NCBI RefSeq assembly: GCF_030519355.1
Contig: NZ_JAUMKC010000012.1
Span: 106,045-170,044, forward strand
Reading direction: 5' to 3'
Origin: Mucilaginibacter sp. L3T2-6
GTDB taxonomy: Bacteria > Bacteroidota > Bacteroidia > Sphingobacteriales > Sphingobacteriaceae
DNA: 64,000 nucleotides
Both the position numbers and the translations under genes were made by a program. This document shows, piece by piece, positions 16,541 to 25,607 of the stretch (positions are counted from its first letter, which is position 1; each line of letters begins with the position of its first letter). A model generated the notes under the pieces. The model made no database searches, was not told the origin of the DNA, and saw only the letters and a program-made list of their open reading frames with translations.

Positions 16541-18142
16541 ATGGACGCAGCCTGTATAAGCTACAAAGAAACCGGGGCTTTCTCCCCAACTGTTATCGAT
16601 TATCTGGAAGACGCCCCGGCGCTTCGCCCGTTTTATACTTACCGTCCTGATTTTGATGGCTTTGAACAGTTCCTGTGCAAGAAAAAAGTTGTCGCCGACA
16701 GAAAAATTTTGGTGGATGTATTGCTTGAACAATATGCAAGATTAAATGGACATAAGACCGATTTTGCCACACCTCTCCAGGCTGTGAAAGACTTGGCGCT
16801 TGATAGTACTTATACCGTTACTACAGGCCACCAGCTGAACATTTTTGCAGGTCCGCTTTACTTTATTTATAAAATCGTAACCGCTATAAAGCTGGCCCGC
16901 CAGCTCAAAGAAAAATTTCCGGATAAAAATTTCGTGCCCGTTTACTGGATGGCATCGGAAGACCATGATTTTGCCGAGATAAACTACACCAATATCGGCG
17001 GCAAGAAAGTGCATTGGTGGTACGAGGCGTCCGGCGCGACCGGCCGTATTAACCCGGAGACCATGCGTGTGGCTATCAATCAATATAAAGGCGCTTTGGG
17101 CATAGATAATCACGCCGATGAGCTGGGTGAAATTGTAGAGACGGCCTATACTAAATTTGATAAGCTGGCCGATGCTACACGTTATTTGGTGAATGCGTTG
17201 TTTGGGCAGTACGGGCTTGTGATCATTGACGCAGATGACCATCGCTTCAAGCAGTCATTCGCACCCATCATCGCACGTGATATTATCGAACAAAACAGCT
17301 TCAAAAACATCGAGGTTACCAATAAAAAGCTACACGAATTAGGCGTACATATACAGGTTAACCCGCGTGAGATAAACTTTTTTTACCTGATGGACGGTCT
17401 GCGCGAGCGCCTTGTCTTCGAGCATGACCGCTACCGGGTGATGAATACCGAAATCAGCTTTTCGGAAGAAGAACTGCGTAACGAGATTGATACCTATCCT
17501 GAGCGTTTCAGTCCGAATGTGGTCATGCGTCCATTGTACCAGGAATGCATATTACCTAACATCGCCTACATTGGCGGCGGGGCCGAAGTAGTTTACTGGC
17601 TGGAGTTAAAATCTAACTTTGATTTTTACCAGGTAGATTTTCCTATTTTGATTTTACGTAACTCCGGCCTTTTAATCGAAAAAGAAACCGCTGCGAAGAT
17701 CATTCGTATGGAGTTGCAACCGGCCGAGCTCTTTAAGCCCGCCGACGAAATAAAAAACAACTGGATAAAAAAGCATAGCCAACACAACCTTTCGCTTAGC
17801 GACGAGTGGGACGAGTTAAACTCGGTTTTTGATAAGCTGAAACAGCGTGCAGCTAAAATTGAGCCTACGCTGGCGCCATCCACCGAAGCCGTAAAAGCGC
17901 GCTTGAAGCATGCTATGGATAACCTGGAGAAGAAACTGGTTAAAGCAGAGCGGCGCAATTATCAGACCCGGCTCGAACAGATTGAACACATCAAAGAAGA
18001 TATTTTCCCGAAAGATAGCCTGCAGGAACGTACCGAAAACTTCGGCTTGTTCTACGTAAAGTGGGGGCAGAGCTTTATAGAGGAGTTGGTTCGGGCGTTC
18101 GAGCCACTGGACTTTCAGTTTACAGTGTTAACGGAAGTGTAA
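16541..18142 (+). CDS. bshC: Bacillithiol biosynthesis cysteine-adding enzyme BshC
   Basis: The 533-residue protein matches BshC, the putative cysteine ligase that finishes bacillithiol. It shows YKETGAFSPTVIDYLED at the N-terminus, TTGHQLNIFAGPLYFIYK near residue 92, and PVYWMASEDHDFAEINY near 131. The C-terminal coiled-coil helix (about 420-490) is normal for the family. It implies that bacillithiol is a low-molecular-weight thiol in this organism. It lies 106 bases after rimO in the same direction and converges on the GH5-like gene. Confidence 0.94.
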   Translation: MDAACISYKETGAFSPTVIDYLEDAPALRPFYTYRPDFDGFEQFLCKKKVVADRKILVDVLLEQYARLNGHKTDFATPLQAVKDLALDSTYTVTTGHQLNIFAGPLYFIYKIVTAIKLARQLKEKFPDKNFVPVYWMASEDHDFAEINYTNIGGKKVHWWYEASGATGRINPETMRVAINQYKGALGIDNHADELGEIVETAYTKFDKLADATRYLVNALFGQYGLVIIDADDHRFKQSFAPIIARDIIEQNSFKNIEVTNKKLHELGVHIQVNPREINFFYLMDGLRERLVFEHDRYRVMNTEISFSEEELRNEIDTYPERFSPNVVMRPLYQECILPNIAYIGGGAEVVYWLELKSNFDFYQVDFPILILRNSGLLIEKETAAKIIRMELQPAELFKPADEIKNNWIKKHSQHNLSLSDEWDELNSVFDKLKQRAAKIEPTLAPSTEAVKARLKHAMDNLEKKLVKAERRNYQTRLEQIEHIKEDIFPKDSLQERTENFGLFYVKWGQSFIEELVRAFEPLDFQFTVLTEV

Positions 18143-18199
18143 AAAATAGCTTGGTCTTTCTGCAGGCTACTAAGCTTTAAAACTTCGTAAATATTAAGA

Positions 18200-19882
18200 T
18201 CACTTCTGAGTTATTACAAATACCGTTTCTGTTTTCGCTTCGAGGGCAACCGCATTTATTGTCAACTGTCCTTTACTAACCTCAAATCGATTAGCTTGTT
18301 TTCGCTGCCTTGTCTCGGGGTCGAAAGATTCCACGGTTGCAGTTTTACCTTCAACGCTGAATGATATTGGCGTAGTTATTTTCTCGCCTGTATTATTCAG
18401 CATGTAGATAAAATATTTATTCCCGCACCTGACACCATAGCTTTCTATCCTGCCGGAGCTTACGGAAAACTGTTCAAAATTACCATTTCCAGCTTTCAGC
18501 ATCTCATCACTTACCTGCCGGACGCCATTAAAATAAGGCGTCATATTGCGGGTGTCAAAAAGCTCCCACCACCAGGTCATCGGCAGGATAGGCGTTTGGC
18601 TGAACAGGCCGTACCATAGTCCGCGCTTGTAATCAAAATCAAAGCTCTCGCCGTATTTTGGATTATCATCTTCCCAGCGATACCCAAACTCGCCAACCAC
18701 GTATGGTTTTCCGAAAGTTTGAATGTAGTCGGGATAAATAGCCGGTATTTTTTCGGTGTGCTTGTAAATATGTTTCTGGTTAAAATCGATATAAGCGATG
18801 GAATTCATACCCATAATATCCCGGTGGGATACACTGGTAGTAACCAGGTGATGATAAGGGTCGATATCTTTAAGGTAGCGGCTCATTTCGTCGTGCCACT
18901 GGGTAATTGCCGCATGGGGAATTAATATACTGTCAGCGCTGTTAAATGCAGCATTATCTACCTCGTTAAAAAATTCAAACGCCGCAATGCTGGTACTGTA
19001 TCCCCAGCGGGCCACTACATAACGAAGCTTGTTTTTATACCTGTCGCGAGCGCTGCGCAGCGTAAAGAATTCTGCCGGGGTTTTGGCCGGACCGCCATTT
19101 AAAACATTATATGGGCTGTTCTTCCATCCGCCGTCCTCCATCAGGTGACCATGCCAGTCCATCGTAAGCATAAAATATAAATGCAGCGAATCGGTGAGCT
19201 TTACCAGTTCGTCCATGCGTTGAATAGCGCCCGGGTTAAAGTATTCAGTGGTGTTGCTGTAGCGTTTGGTTGAGCTCACCTTTTGCCATTCGAGTGGTAT
19301 GTTCCAGTAACACATCCATGTACGGAAAAAATTGGCGCCGTTTTTTGCCAGGGTCGGTAACAAATAATCATAGGTCCATTTTGGATTTTCAAATGAGCGC
19401 GACTCCCACCCCACATTTTCCCCTATGCCACGAAATAATTGCCCGTTGTCAAATTTGAATGTCCACAAAGTGTTTTTGTGCAGAAAGCCGGGCTTCTGTG
19501 TTGCCGCTACTATAAAAGATGCAGACTTTGATTCATCTGAACCGTCTTTATTTTGAAGATGGAAGGTATAACTATACTTCCCCGTTTCCTGAGGCGCGAA
19601 TCTTGCCTTCCATGTTGATGCGCCTGCGTTCCCGCTTTCATAATAACAAGGCAGCGCTACAGGCTTACCGGAAGGCGAAATCAATACCATGTCGAGCTTG
19701 ATATCTTTTTGATCGTATGGGTTGGTATAAGAGGCGTTTACGGTGATGTTCCATTCCGCCTTTTCATATTCACTGACGGTTGATTTCAATAGCCGGAAAC
19801 CATTTATTTTAGGCTGCGCAGCGGCAGAAAAAGTTATTAAAACCAGTAAATAAAAGGGGGATATGATCTTCAATGTTTTCAT
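18200..19882 (-). CDS. Secreted DUF5060 plus GH5-like glycoside hydrolase
   Basis: The 560-residue protein has a signal peptide ending AAAQ near residue 23 and an immunoglobulin-like DUF5060 domain (about 28-130). A TIM-barrel of clan GH-A type follows. The probable acid/base Glu is in FEFFNEVD, and the nucleophile Glu is in VVGEFGYRWEDD. A C-terminal beta domain follows from about 465. The substrate is unknown. Its start lies 25 bases after comM ends, so it may be transcribed with it. Confidence 0.82.
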   Translation of the reverse strand: MKTLKIISPFYLLVLITFSAAAQPKINGFRLLKSTVSEYEKAEWNITVNASYTNPYDQKDIKLDMVLISPSGKPVALPCYYESGNAGASTWKARFAPQETGKYSYTFHLQNKDGSDESKSASFIVAATQKPGFLHKNTLWTFKFDNGQLFRGIGENVGWESRSFENPKWTYDYLLPTLAKNGANFFRTWMCYWNIPLEWQKVSSTKRYSNTTEYFNPGAIQRMDELVKLTDSLHLYFMLTMDWHGHLMEDGGWKNSPYNVLNGGPAKTPAEFFTLRSARDRYKNKLRYVVARWGYSTSIAAFEFFNEVDNAAFNSADSILIPHAAITQWHDEMSRYLKDIDPYHHLVTTSVSHRDIMGMNSIAYIDFNQKHIYKHTEKIPAIYPDYIQTFGKPYVVGEFGYRWEDDNPKYGESFDFDYKRGLWYGLFSQTPILPMTWWWELFDTRNMTPYFNGVRQVSDEMLKAGNGNFEQFSVSSGRIESYGVRCGNKYFIYMLNNTGEKITTPISFSVEGKTATVESFDPETRQRKQANRFEVSKGQLTINAVALEAKTETVFVITQK

Positions 19883-19907
19883 GAATGTGCTGCTTTATAG
19901 CGGTATA

Positions 19908-21452
19908 TTATCCAGCCCACCCCTCCCTGTCCAGGCTTCTGAAATGTATAGCTTCGGCCAGATGCTCCAGCTCGATCTCTTCGCTGCCTGCTAAATCCGC
20001 TATGGTGCGTGATACTTTTAATATCCTGTCATAAGCACGGGCTGACAGTCCCAGCTTTTCCATTGCCTTTTTTAGCAGATTCTGCCCGGCTTCGCTTATT
20101 TTGCAGATATCGCGCACCATTTGCGGGCTCATCTGCGCATTAGCATGCAGATCGGGCTTATTGCCAAAACGGTGTGATTGTATGTCGCGGGCTTTGATTA
20201 CGCGGTCGCGGATAAACTCGCTTTTTTCCGCCAGGCGGTCGCTTGCAAGCTCGTTAAAATTCACAGGGGTAACTTCTACATGCAGGTCGATGCGATCCAG
20301 CAGCGGGCCGGATATTTTGCTTAGATATTTTTGTACAATGCCGGGCGGGCACACGCATTCCTTTTCGGGATGGTTAAAGTAACCGCAGGGGCATGGGTTC
20401 ATACTCGCTACCAGCATAAACGAGCTCGGGTAGTCGATGGTAAACTTTGCGCGCGATATGGTTACCCGCCGCTCTTCCAGCGGCTGGCGCATCACTTCGA
20501 GGGCCGTCCGTTTAAATTCGGGCAATTCGTCAAGGAAAAGTACGCCGTTATGTGCCAGCGATATTTCGCCCGGCTGCGGGTTGCTGCCGCCGCCCACCAG
20601 CGCCACATCGCTAATGGTATGGTGCGGCGACCGGAACGGCCGCGTGGTAACCAGCGCATCTGCCGCCGCCAATTTGCCTGCAACAGAATGTATTTTGGTA
20701 GTCTCTAACGATTCATGTAAGCTTAGCGGAGGCAATATAGATGGCAGCCGTCGTGCCAGCATGGTTTTGCCAGCCCCCGGCGGGCCAATCAATATCACAT
20801 TATGGCCGCCCGCAGCGGCAATTTCCAATGCGCGTTTAATGTTTTCCTGGCCGCGTACTTCGCTAAAGTCGCTGTCATAAGCAGTAAGGCTTTTAAAAAA
20901 CTCTTCGCGGGTGTTTACTACTTCCGGTTCAATCCGGGTTGTGCCGTCAAAAAAGCCGGATACCTGGGTTAGGCTTTCAACGCCGTATACTTCAAGGTCG
21001 TTTACAATAGCAGCTTCGCGGGCATTTTGTTTGGGGAGGATAAATCCTTTAAAGCCCTCCTTTCGGGCCTGGATGGCGATCGGTAAAGCTCCTTTGATGG
21101 GTTGCACCGTGCCGTCAAGCGATAGCTCGCCCATAATGAGGTATTTGCCAAGGTTCTCGCCGTCAATCTGTCCCGAGCTGGCTAATATAGCGGTCGCGAT
21201 AGTAAGGTCATAGGCAGAGCCTTCTTTGCGGATGTCGGCAGGGGCCATGTTTACCACTATTTTCTGCCGTGGCATCCTGAACCCGTTTGTGCTCAGGGCA
21301 GCCTCAATACGTTCCATGGATTCGCTCACCGCCTTATCGGGCAGGCCTACAATAGTGTAATAAGGTTTGCCGCCGCCGCTGATATTTACTTCTATGGTGA
21401 TCGTAATAGCCTCGATACCATACACGGCGCTTCCAAAGGTTTTAACTAACAC
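19908..21452 (-). CDS. ComM/YifB-type AAA+ ATPase (Mg-chelatase-like)
   Basis: The 514-residue protein has an N-terminal Lon-protease-like ChlI domain, then a Mg-chelatase-type AAA+ module. The Walker A is [16 protein letters not shown] near residue 218, and a Walker B-like FLDELPEF follows. A zinc-type cluster [17 protein letters not shown] lies near 358. Family members (ComM) act as branch-migration helicases in natural transformation in several bacteria. No competence genes are nearby. It faces a 570-base gap shared with the divergent DUF3078 gene. Confidence 0.93.
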   Translation of the reverse strand: MLVKTFGSAVYGIEAITITIEVNISGGGKPYYTIVGLPDKAVSESMERIEAALSTNGFRMPRQKIVVNMAPADIRKEGSAYDLTIATAILASSGQIDGENLGKYLIMGELSLDGTVQPIKGALPIAIQARKEGFKGFILPKQNAREAAIVNDLEVYGVESLTQVSGFFDGTTRIEPEVVNTREEFFKSLTAYDSDFSEVRGQENIKRALEIAAAGGHNVILIGPPGAGKTMLARRLPSILPPLSLHESLETTKIHSVAGKLAAADALVTTRPFRSPHHTISDVALVGGGSNPQPGEISLAHNGVLFLDELPEFKRTALEVMRQPLEERRVTISRAKFTIDYPSSFMLVASMNPCPCGYFNHPEKECVCPPGIVQKYLSKISGPLLDRIDLHVEVTPVNFNELASDRLAEKSEFIRDRVIKARDIQSHRFGNKPDLHANAQMSPQMVRDICKISEAGQNLLKKAMEKLGLSARAYDRILKVSRTIADLAGSEEIELEHLAEAIHFRSLDREGWAG

Positions 21453-22022
21453 AACGCTCTTTTATAATTGTGGGTGTAAGATAGAGTTTTTTGAGGAGTT
21501 GAGGAAAGATAACGAAAATCCGGTTGCGTTCTGTCTGTATTCGTTTATCATCATATGGAAACAGGTTTTAAAGTTTCTGTTCCCGGGGCATCGCCCGATA
21601 ATTATGGAAAGCTGACACTGGTTTGTTTGACAAAGATTCACAAAGAACTATCAGTCAGAATATTAGCTACATAACGAAAGCTTCAATCCCAAGGTTTACA
21701 GATTTTAGCACCTGTAACCATATAACAATCTGACTATTAGTGTATTAAATGTAGGTTTACAACCGAAAACTGTAAAGTACCTGTAAACCCGGATCCTTCG
21801 CTATCGCCGTCAGGAAAATGCATCCCGGAACATCTGCACTTTAAAAATTAATCGTTTTGAAAAAAGCCGGAGTGAAGGTTTATAGCAATTTATCTGTTCA
21901 GCATCACCCTTCCTTACTTTTTCTCTTAAAAATTAACTATATTATAATAAATTTGCCGCTTAACTGTTTAGGCGTTGTAAACGTTCTCCGTATACAAAGG
22001 CCATGGCTAAAGTTCTACCATT
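21453..22022. promoter_or_regulatory. Gap with a cluster of TGTAAACC motifs
   Basis: No gene is visible in these 570 bases between divergent comM and the DUF3078 gene. A short stretch repeats one motif in both orientations: AGGTTTACAG (21692-21701), CCTGTAACC (21711-21719), AGGTTTACAA (21753-21762), CTGTAAAG (21770-21777) and CCTGTAAACC (21780-21789). GGTTTACA at 21754-21761 and TGTAAACC at 21782-21789 are exact inverted copies. They could be operator half-sites or an RNA structure. Confidence 0.45.
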
Positions 22023-23027
22023 ATGCTAAAAACCGTCCCCGGGTTACTCATCTTATTGTTATGCGCCACGCTCAGCGCATCGGCACAAAAAACCGACTCC
22101 CTGAAAGTTGACACCAACCAACTGAACAAATATCGGATCGATCCAGGCAAAAATGCCCTGCCACAACGTTTTCGCGAAGTGCAGATACATAGAGAAGAGT
22201 TGCCGGTTACCATGTTGGATTACCAGGTAAGTTATTGGCATAAGTCGGTATTGTTTGGTTTAAATTTTAGTCAGTCGGCGTTTAGCAGCAACTACGCCGC
22301 GGGGGGCATCAGCGCTATTGCGTTAGGTGGTAATTTTGATTACAAAGTTGAATACAACAAAGCACCGCTAAACTTTGCTTCCGAATTGAACCTGATCTAT
22401 GGTATATCAAAAAATAAGGGGCAGGGTTCGCGCAAAACCAACGACCGTATTTTCTGGGACAATAAAATTGCGTCGCAATTATCCAAAAAATGGTTCTTTT
22501 TCGGGTCGTTAACTTTTGAATCGCAGTTTGATAAGGGCTTTAATTATACCGCCGATTCGCTGGGAAATCCCATCAATCAACTGATTTCGAATTTTATGTC
22601 TCCGGGATATTTAACTGAATCGGTAGGTTTTGAGTTTAAACCAAGCAAATTTTTTGACTTGCGACTGGGTACCGGCACCGCCCGGCAAACATTCGTGCTG
22701 GATACCACTATCTATCATAACCAGCCTTCCAATTATGGCGTACCGATAGGCAAGCGCGTACATAATGAGCTGGCGTTCCAGGTAGTGGCTGTGTTTGATA
22801 AAGACCTGACTAAAATGTCGCACCTTAATGTGCGCTATGCGATGTTTGTACCCTACCAGCAAGCGCTTGACTATACCAGCCACCGTGTGGACCTTGTGTA
22901 CACCAGCAAGGTAAATAAGCTGATTGCCTTTACCGTAAACGGCACCTTCCTGTATGATAAAAACACCTCGGACCGTGTACAGGGAACGGAAGGCTTAGCG
23001 CTGGGAATAGTGTATAAGTTCCCATAA
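22023..23027 (+). CDS. DUF3078 outer-membrane beta-barrel protein
   Basis: The 334-residue product has a signal peptide ending ASAQ near residue 21. A DUF3078 region follows, with the recognisable motifs YWHKSVLFGLNFSQSAFSSN and GNFDYKVEY. Alternating hydrophobic strands and a C-terminal TEGLALGIVYKFP ending with an aromatic-rich strand fit an outer-membrane beta-barrel. The function is unknown. ATG at 22023 is favoured because the signal peptide begins there directly. Confidence 0.82.
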   Translation: MLKTVPGLLILLLCATLSASAQKTDSLKVDTNQLNKYRIDPGKNALPQRFREVQIHREELPVTMLDYQVSYWHKSVLFGLNFSQSAFSSNYAAGGISAIALGGNFDYKVEYNKAPLNFASELNLIYGISKNKGQGSRKTNDRIFWDNKIASQLSKKWFFFGSLTFESQFDKGFNYTADSLGNPINQLISNFMSPGYLTESVGFEFKPSKFFDLRLGTGTARQTFVLDTTIYHNQPSNYGVPIGKRVHNELAFQVVAVFDKDLTKMSHLNVRYAMFVPYQQALDYTSHRVDLVYTSKVNKLIAFTVNGTFLYDKNTSDRVQGTEGLALGIVYKFP

Positions 23028-23063
23028 ATGTTGTGCGGACGTGCGAATTTTAAGAAGTTAGGG

Positions 23064-23174
23064 TCATCTTTTATATATTTCTTTCCTATGAAGAAAGCGG
23101 ATAGGAATAATTTCATTATTGACGTATTCTAAACCAATCCGATAATCGCGGTTTTTACGATCATTGCAACGACT
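23064..23174 (-). pseudogene. C-terminal remnant of a RelE/ParE-type toxin
   Basis: On the minus strand an open stretch of 36 codons, without a start codon, reads DYRIGLEYVNNEIIPIRFLH followed by RKEIYKR and a stop. This matches the conserved C-terminus of RelE/ParE toxins (DYRIG...HRKEIY). About 55-60 N-terminal residues are missing, and the fragment overlaps the end of the antitoxin-like gene, with an in-frame stop directly upstream. It is best read as a toxin inactivated by deletion. Confidence 0.75.
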
Positions 23175-23355
23175 TCAGAAATTCATCGGTATCAATATAT
23201 TCCCCTGTTTTACCTTCGATGATGGCTTTTGCAATTCTAATATCCTCCAGGTCATCTTTACTCAAAAACTGTGCTTTTATTCCCATTTTTTGAGCAATTG
23301 TAAGCAACAGCTGAATGTCTTTTTTTGATTTCCCTGATAAAATTGCTGCTTCCAT
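23161..23355 (-). CDS. Orphan antitoxin-like protein
   Basis: The 64-residue acidic, mostly helical protein begins MEAAILSGKSKKDIQLLL and ends DTDEFLKSLQ. It resembles the short antitoxins paired with RelE-like toxins in Bacteroidota and cyanobacteria. An upstream in-frame start would add a hydrophobic 12-residue stretch encoded by promoter sequence, so ATG at 23355 is preferred. A perfect -7 box lies 5 bases before that ATG, predicting a leaderless mRNA. The toxin gene downstream is truncated, so the antitoxin now stands alone. Confidence 0.7.
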   Translation of the reverse strand: MEAAILSGKSKKDIQLLLTIAQKMGIKAQFLSKDDLEDIRIAKAIIEGKTGEYIDTDEFLKSLQ

Positions 23356-23359
23356 ATAA

Positions 23360-23391
23360 CAAATATAGTATATAAAAAATGCCCATCGCAA
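23360..23391 (-). promoter_or_regulatory. Promoter of the antitoxin-like gene
   Basis: On the minus strand TTG (23389-23391), a 21-base spacer and TATATTTG (23360-23367) make a perfect promoter. It overlaps the aspS terminator stem. The expected start site coincides with the ATG at 23355. Confidence 0.65.
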
Positions 23392-23402
23392 ACGACGGGC
23401 AT
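23373..23402 (-). terminator. Rho-independent terminator of aspS
   Basis: ATGCCCGTCG and CGATGGGCAT (minus strand, 23402-23393 with 23388-23379) form a 10-bp stem with one G-T wobble. It is followed by a T-run. Confidence 0.85.
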
Positions 23403-23429
23403 CCTCTTATCTGATAAATCCTGCAAATC

Positions 23430-25178
23430 CTAATTCACTGTTGTTTTTATCTTTAACTCATTCATTTGGGCTTCAGCAATGGTGGATGGCGTGTCGATCA
23501 TCACATCGCGGCCTGAATTGTTTTTAGGGAAAGCAATAACGTCGCGTATCGAATCCAGGCCGGCAAATATTGAACACAGCCTGTCAAACCCGAAGGCAAT
23601 ACCACCATGCGGAGGCGCGCCGTATTCAAAGGCATCCATCAAAAAGCCGAACTGTTTTTGAGCCTCTTCAGGCGAGAAACCAAGGTGCTTGAACATTAGC
23701 GACTGCAGTGTACGGTCGTGGATACGAATGGAACCACCGCCAACTTCTGTACCATTAATAACCATATCGTAGGCGTTCGCGCGAACTTCGCCTGGCGCTG
23801 TGTCCAGCATAGGGATATCTTCGGGCTTTGGCGAAGTAAACGGATGGTGCATGGCATGGTAGCGGCCGGTTTCTTCGTCCCACTCCAGCAGCGGGAAGTC
23901 AAGCACCCAAAGGGCAGCAAAAGTATTTTTATCACGCAAACCCAAACGACTCCCCATTTCCAGGCGAAGCTCATTCAGTTGCTTGCGCACTTTATCTGTT
24001 TGCCCTGCTAATACCAGCATAAGGTCGCCGGGCTCTGCATTGAATGCGGCTGCCCAGTTAGTCAGGTCATCTTCGCTGTAAAACTTATCTACCGATGATT
24101 TTAAGGTGCTATCGGTATTGTAACGGCAATAAATCATTCCGGTAACACCAATCTGCGGACGCTTCAGCCATTCGGTAAGTTCATCCAGTTGTTTGCGGGT
24201 GTAGTCAGCGCAGCCTTTAGCGTTAATGCCTACAACCAATTCCGCATTATCAAACACCCCGAAACCTTTGCCTTTTACCACATCGTTCAGTTCAACAAAC
24301 TGCATCCCGAAACGGATATCCGGCTTGTCTGATCCATACAGCCGCATCGCATCGGCATATTGCATGCGCGGAACCTCGGGCAGCTCAAAGTTTTTCACTG
24401 TTTTGAAGAGGTGACGGATAAGCCCCTCGAATATATTTACAATGTCTTCCTGGGTGATGAAGGCCATCTCGCAGTCGATCTGGGTAAATTCGGGCTGGCG
24501 GTCGGCACGCAGATCTTCATCGCGGAAACACTTAACGATCTGGAAGTAACGGTCGAAACCGCTCACCATTAGCAATTGCTTAAATGTTTGCGGAGACTGA
24601 GGCAAAGCATAGAATTCGCCCGGGTTCATACGGCTTGGCACCACGAAGTCGCGGGCGCCTTCCGGTGTGGATTTAATCAGCACCGGGGTCTCAACTTCTA
24701 TAAAATTCAACCCATCCAGATAACGGCGTGTCTCCTGTGCCATTTTGTGGCGCAGCATCAGGTTGTTGCGGATAGGGTTGCGGCGCAAATCCAGGTAGCG
24801 GTATTTGGCGCGCAGCTCTTCCCCGCCGTCGGTCTCGTCCTCTATCAGGAATGGAGGGATTTTAGCCTCATTTAATATATTGATTGACGACACCTCGATC
24901 TCGATATCGCCGGTAGGCATCTTTGGGTTCTTGCTGGTACGTTCAAGCACTTTGCCGGTAACTTCAATTACGAACTCGCGGCCGAGATTACGGCTCAAAT
25001 CACGCACACTGGCATCTGTGTCTGTATTAAAAACCAGCTGGGTTAAACCATAACGGTCGCGAACGTCGATAAAAGTCGTTCCGCCCAGGTCGCGTGATTT
25101 TTGCACCCAACCACATAAAGTAACCGTTTGGCCAAGGTTACTCATGTTCAATTCGCCGCAAGTATGTGTACGTAGCAT
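23430..25178 (-). CDS. aspS: Aspartyl-tRNA synthetase
   Basis: This 582-residue class II synthetase charges tRNA-Asp. It has the N-terminal OB-fold anticodon-binding domain ([20 protein letters not shown]), motif 2 with [20 protein letters not shown] near residue 215, the bacterial GAD insertion, and motif 3 with [15 protein letters not shown] near 530. The length is normal for the bacterial type. A strong terminator follows. The upstream region to 25.2 kb holds a repeat shared with the divergent thiamine promoter. Confidence 0.97.
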   Translation of the reverse strand: MLRTHTCGELNMSNLGQTVTLCGWVQKSRDLGGTTFIDVRDRYGLTQLVFNTDTDASVRDLSRNLGREFVIEVTGKVLERTSKNPKMPTGDIEIEVSSINILNEAKIPPFLIEDETDGGEELRAKYRYLDLRRNPIRNNLMLRHKMAQETRRYLDGLNFIEVETPVLIKSTPEGARDFVVPSRMNPGEFYALPQSPQTFKQLLMVSGFDRYFQIVKCFRDEDLRADRQPEFTQIDCEMAFITQEDIVNIFEGLIRHLFKTVKNFELPEVPRMQYADAMRLYGSDKPDIRFGMQFVELNDVVKGKGFGVFDNAELVVGINAKGCADYTRKQLDELTEWLKRPQIGVTGMIYCRYNTDSTLKSSVDKFYSEDDLTNWAAAFNAEPGDLMLVLAGQTDKVRKQLNELRLEMGSRLGLRDKNTFAALWVLDFPLLEWDEETGRYHAMHHPFTSPKPEDIPMLDTAPGEVRANAYDMVINGTEVGGGSIRIHDRTLQSLMFKHLGFSPEEAQKQFGFLMDAFEYGAPPHGGIAFGFDRLCSIFAGLDSIRDVIAFPKNNSGRDVMIDTPSTIAEAQMNELKIKTTVN

Positions 25179-25215
25179 AGTTATGTATTATAAAAGTTTG
25201 CAAAAGTAGGGTTTT

Positions 25216-25314
25216 AGTCCGAAAGTCGGAGAGTCCGGAAGTCCGAAAGTGCCCATCTAAATCAAAAAATGCATAAATCTTTCCGACTTTACTGACTTTT
25301 CCGACTTTCGGACT
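25216..25314. repeat. AGTCCGAAAG-type inverted repeat
   Basis: AGTCCGAAAGTCGGA at 25216-25230 is exactly complementary to 25300-25314. More degenerate copies lie between them (25233-25249 and 25279-25298). Related TCCGGA-type copies occur at 31621-31629 with 31704-31712 and near 32345. They look like members of a dispersed intergenic repeat family. Confidence 0.65.
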
Positions 25315-25321
25315 ATATTTG
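25314..25321 (+). promoter_or_regulatory. -7 box of the thiamine operon promoter
   Basis: TATATTTG is a perfect TAnnTTTG box placed so that transcription would begin a few bases before the TPP aptamer. The -33 region has only CTG at 25292-25294 (19-base spacer). Confidence 0.6.
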
Positions 25322-25330
25322 CCTCCATAT

Positions 25331-25536
25331 TCTCAAGGGGTGCCTTGTTTTGGTTATTAAAATAAACTGCAGGTTATTTTACCAAACTGAAAGACAGGCT
25401 GAGATCAAACCCGTTGTGAGGAGTTCTAAGTCTTGAGTCTAAAGTCCTGAGTCCGAAAGAGGCCCGCAGACTAATGCCCACTGACTAATGACCACCCACA
25501 TACACCTGATCCGGGTAATGCCGGCGTAGGGAGAGG
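25331..25536 (+). ncRNA. TPP riboswitch with an ~87-nt insertion in the P2-P4 junction
   Basis: All conserved blocks of the thiamine-pyrophosphate aptamer are present: GGGGTGCC (25337-25344), an extended P3 arm, GGCTGAGATCAAACCCG (25397-25413), and ACCTGATCC, GGGTAATGCCGGCG and TAGGGA (25504-25532). P1 can form between TCTC (25331-25334) and GAGA (25531-25534). In ordinary TPP riboswitches the ACCCG and ACCTGAT blocks are about 5 bases apart; here 91 bases separate them. The insert contains AGTCTTGAGTC and GACTAATG repeats. It can be closed by TGTGAGG (25415-25421) against the CC-CCCACA segment ending at 25500. The riboswitch precedes the thiamine receptor gene. Confidence 0.93.
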
Positions 25537-25607
25537 TAAAAAGTTAAGTGTACTTCGTATTCGCCCTGGTGCGAAGATGGTTTAACTACTATTTTTTATT
25601 CATCATT

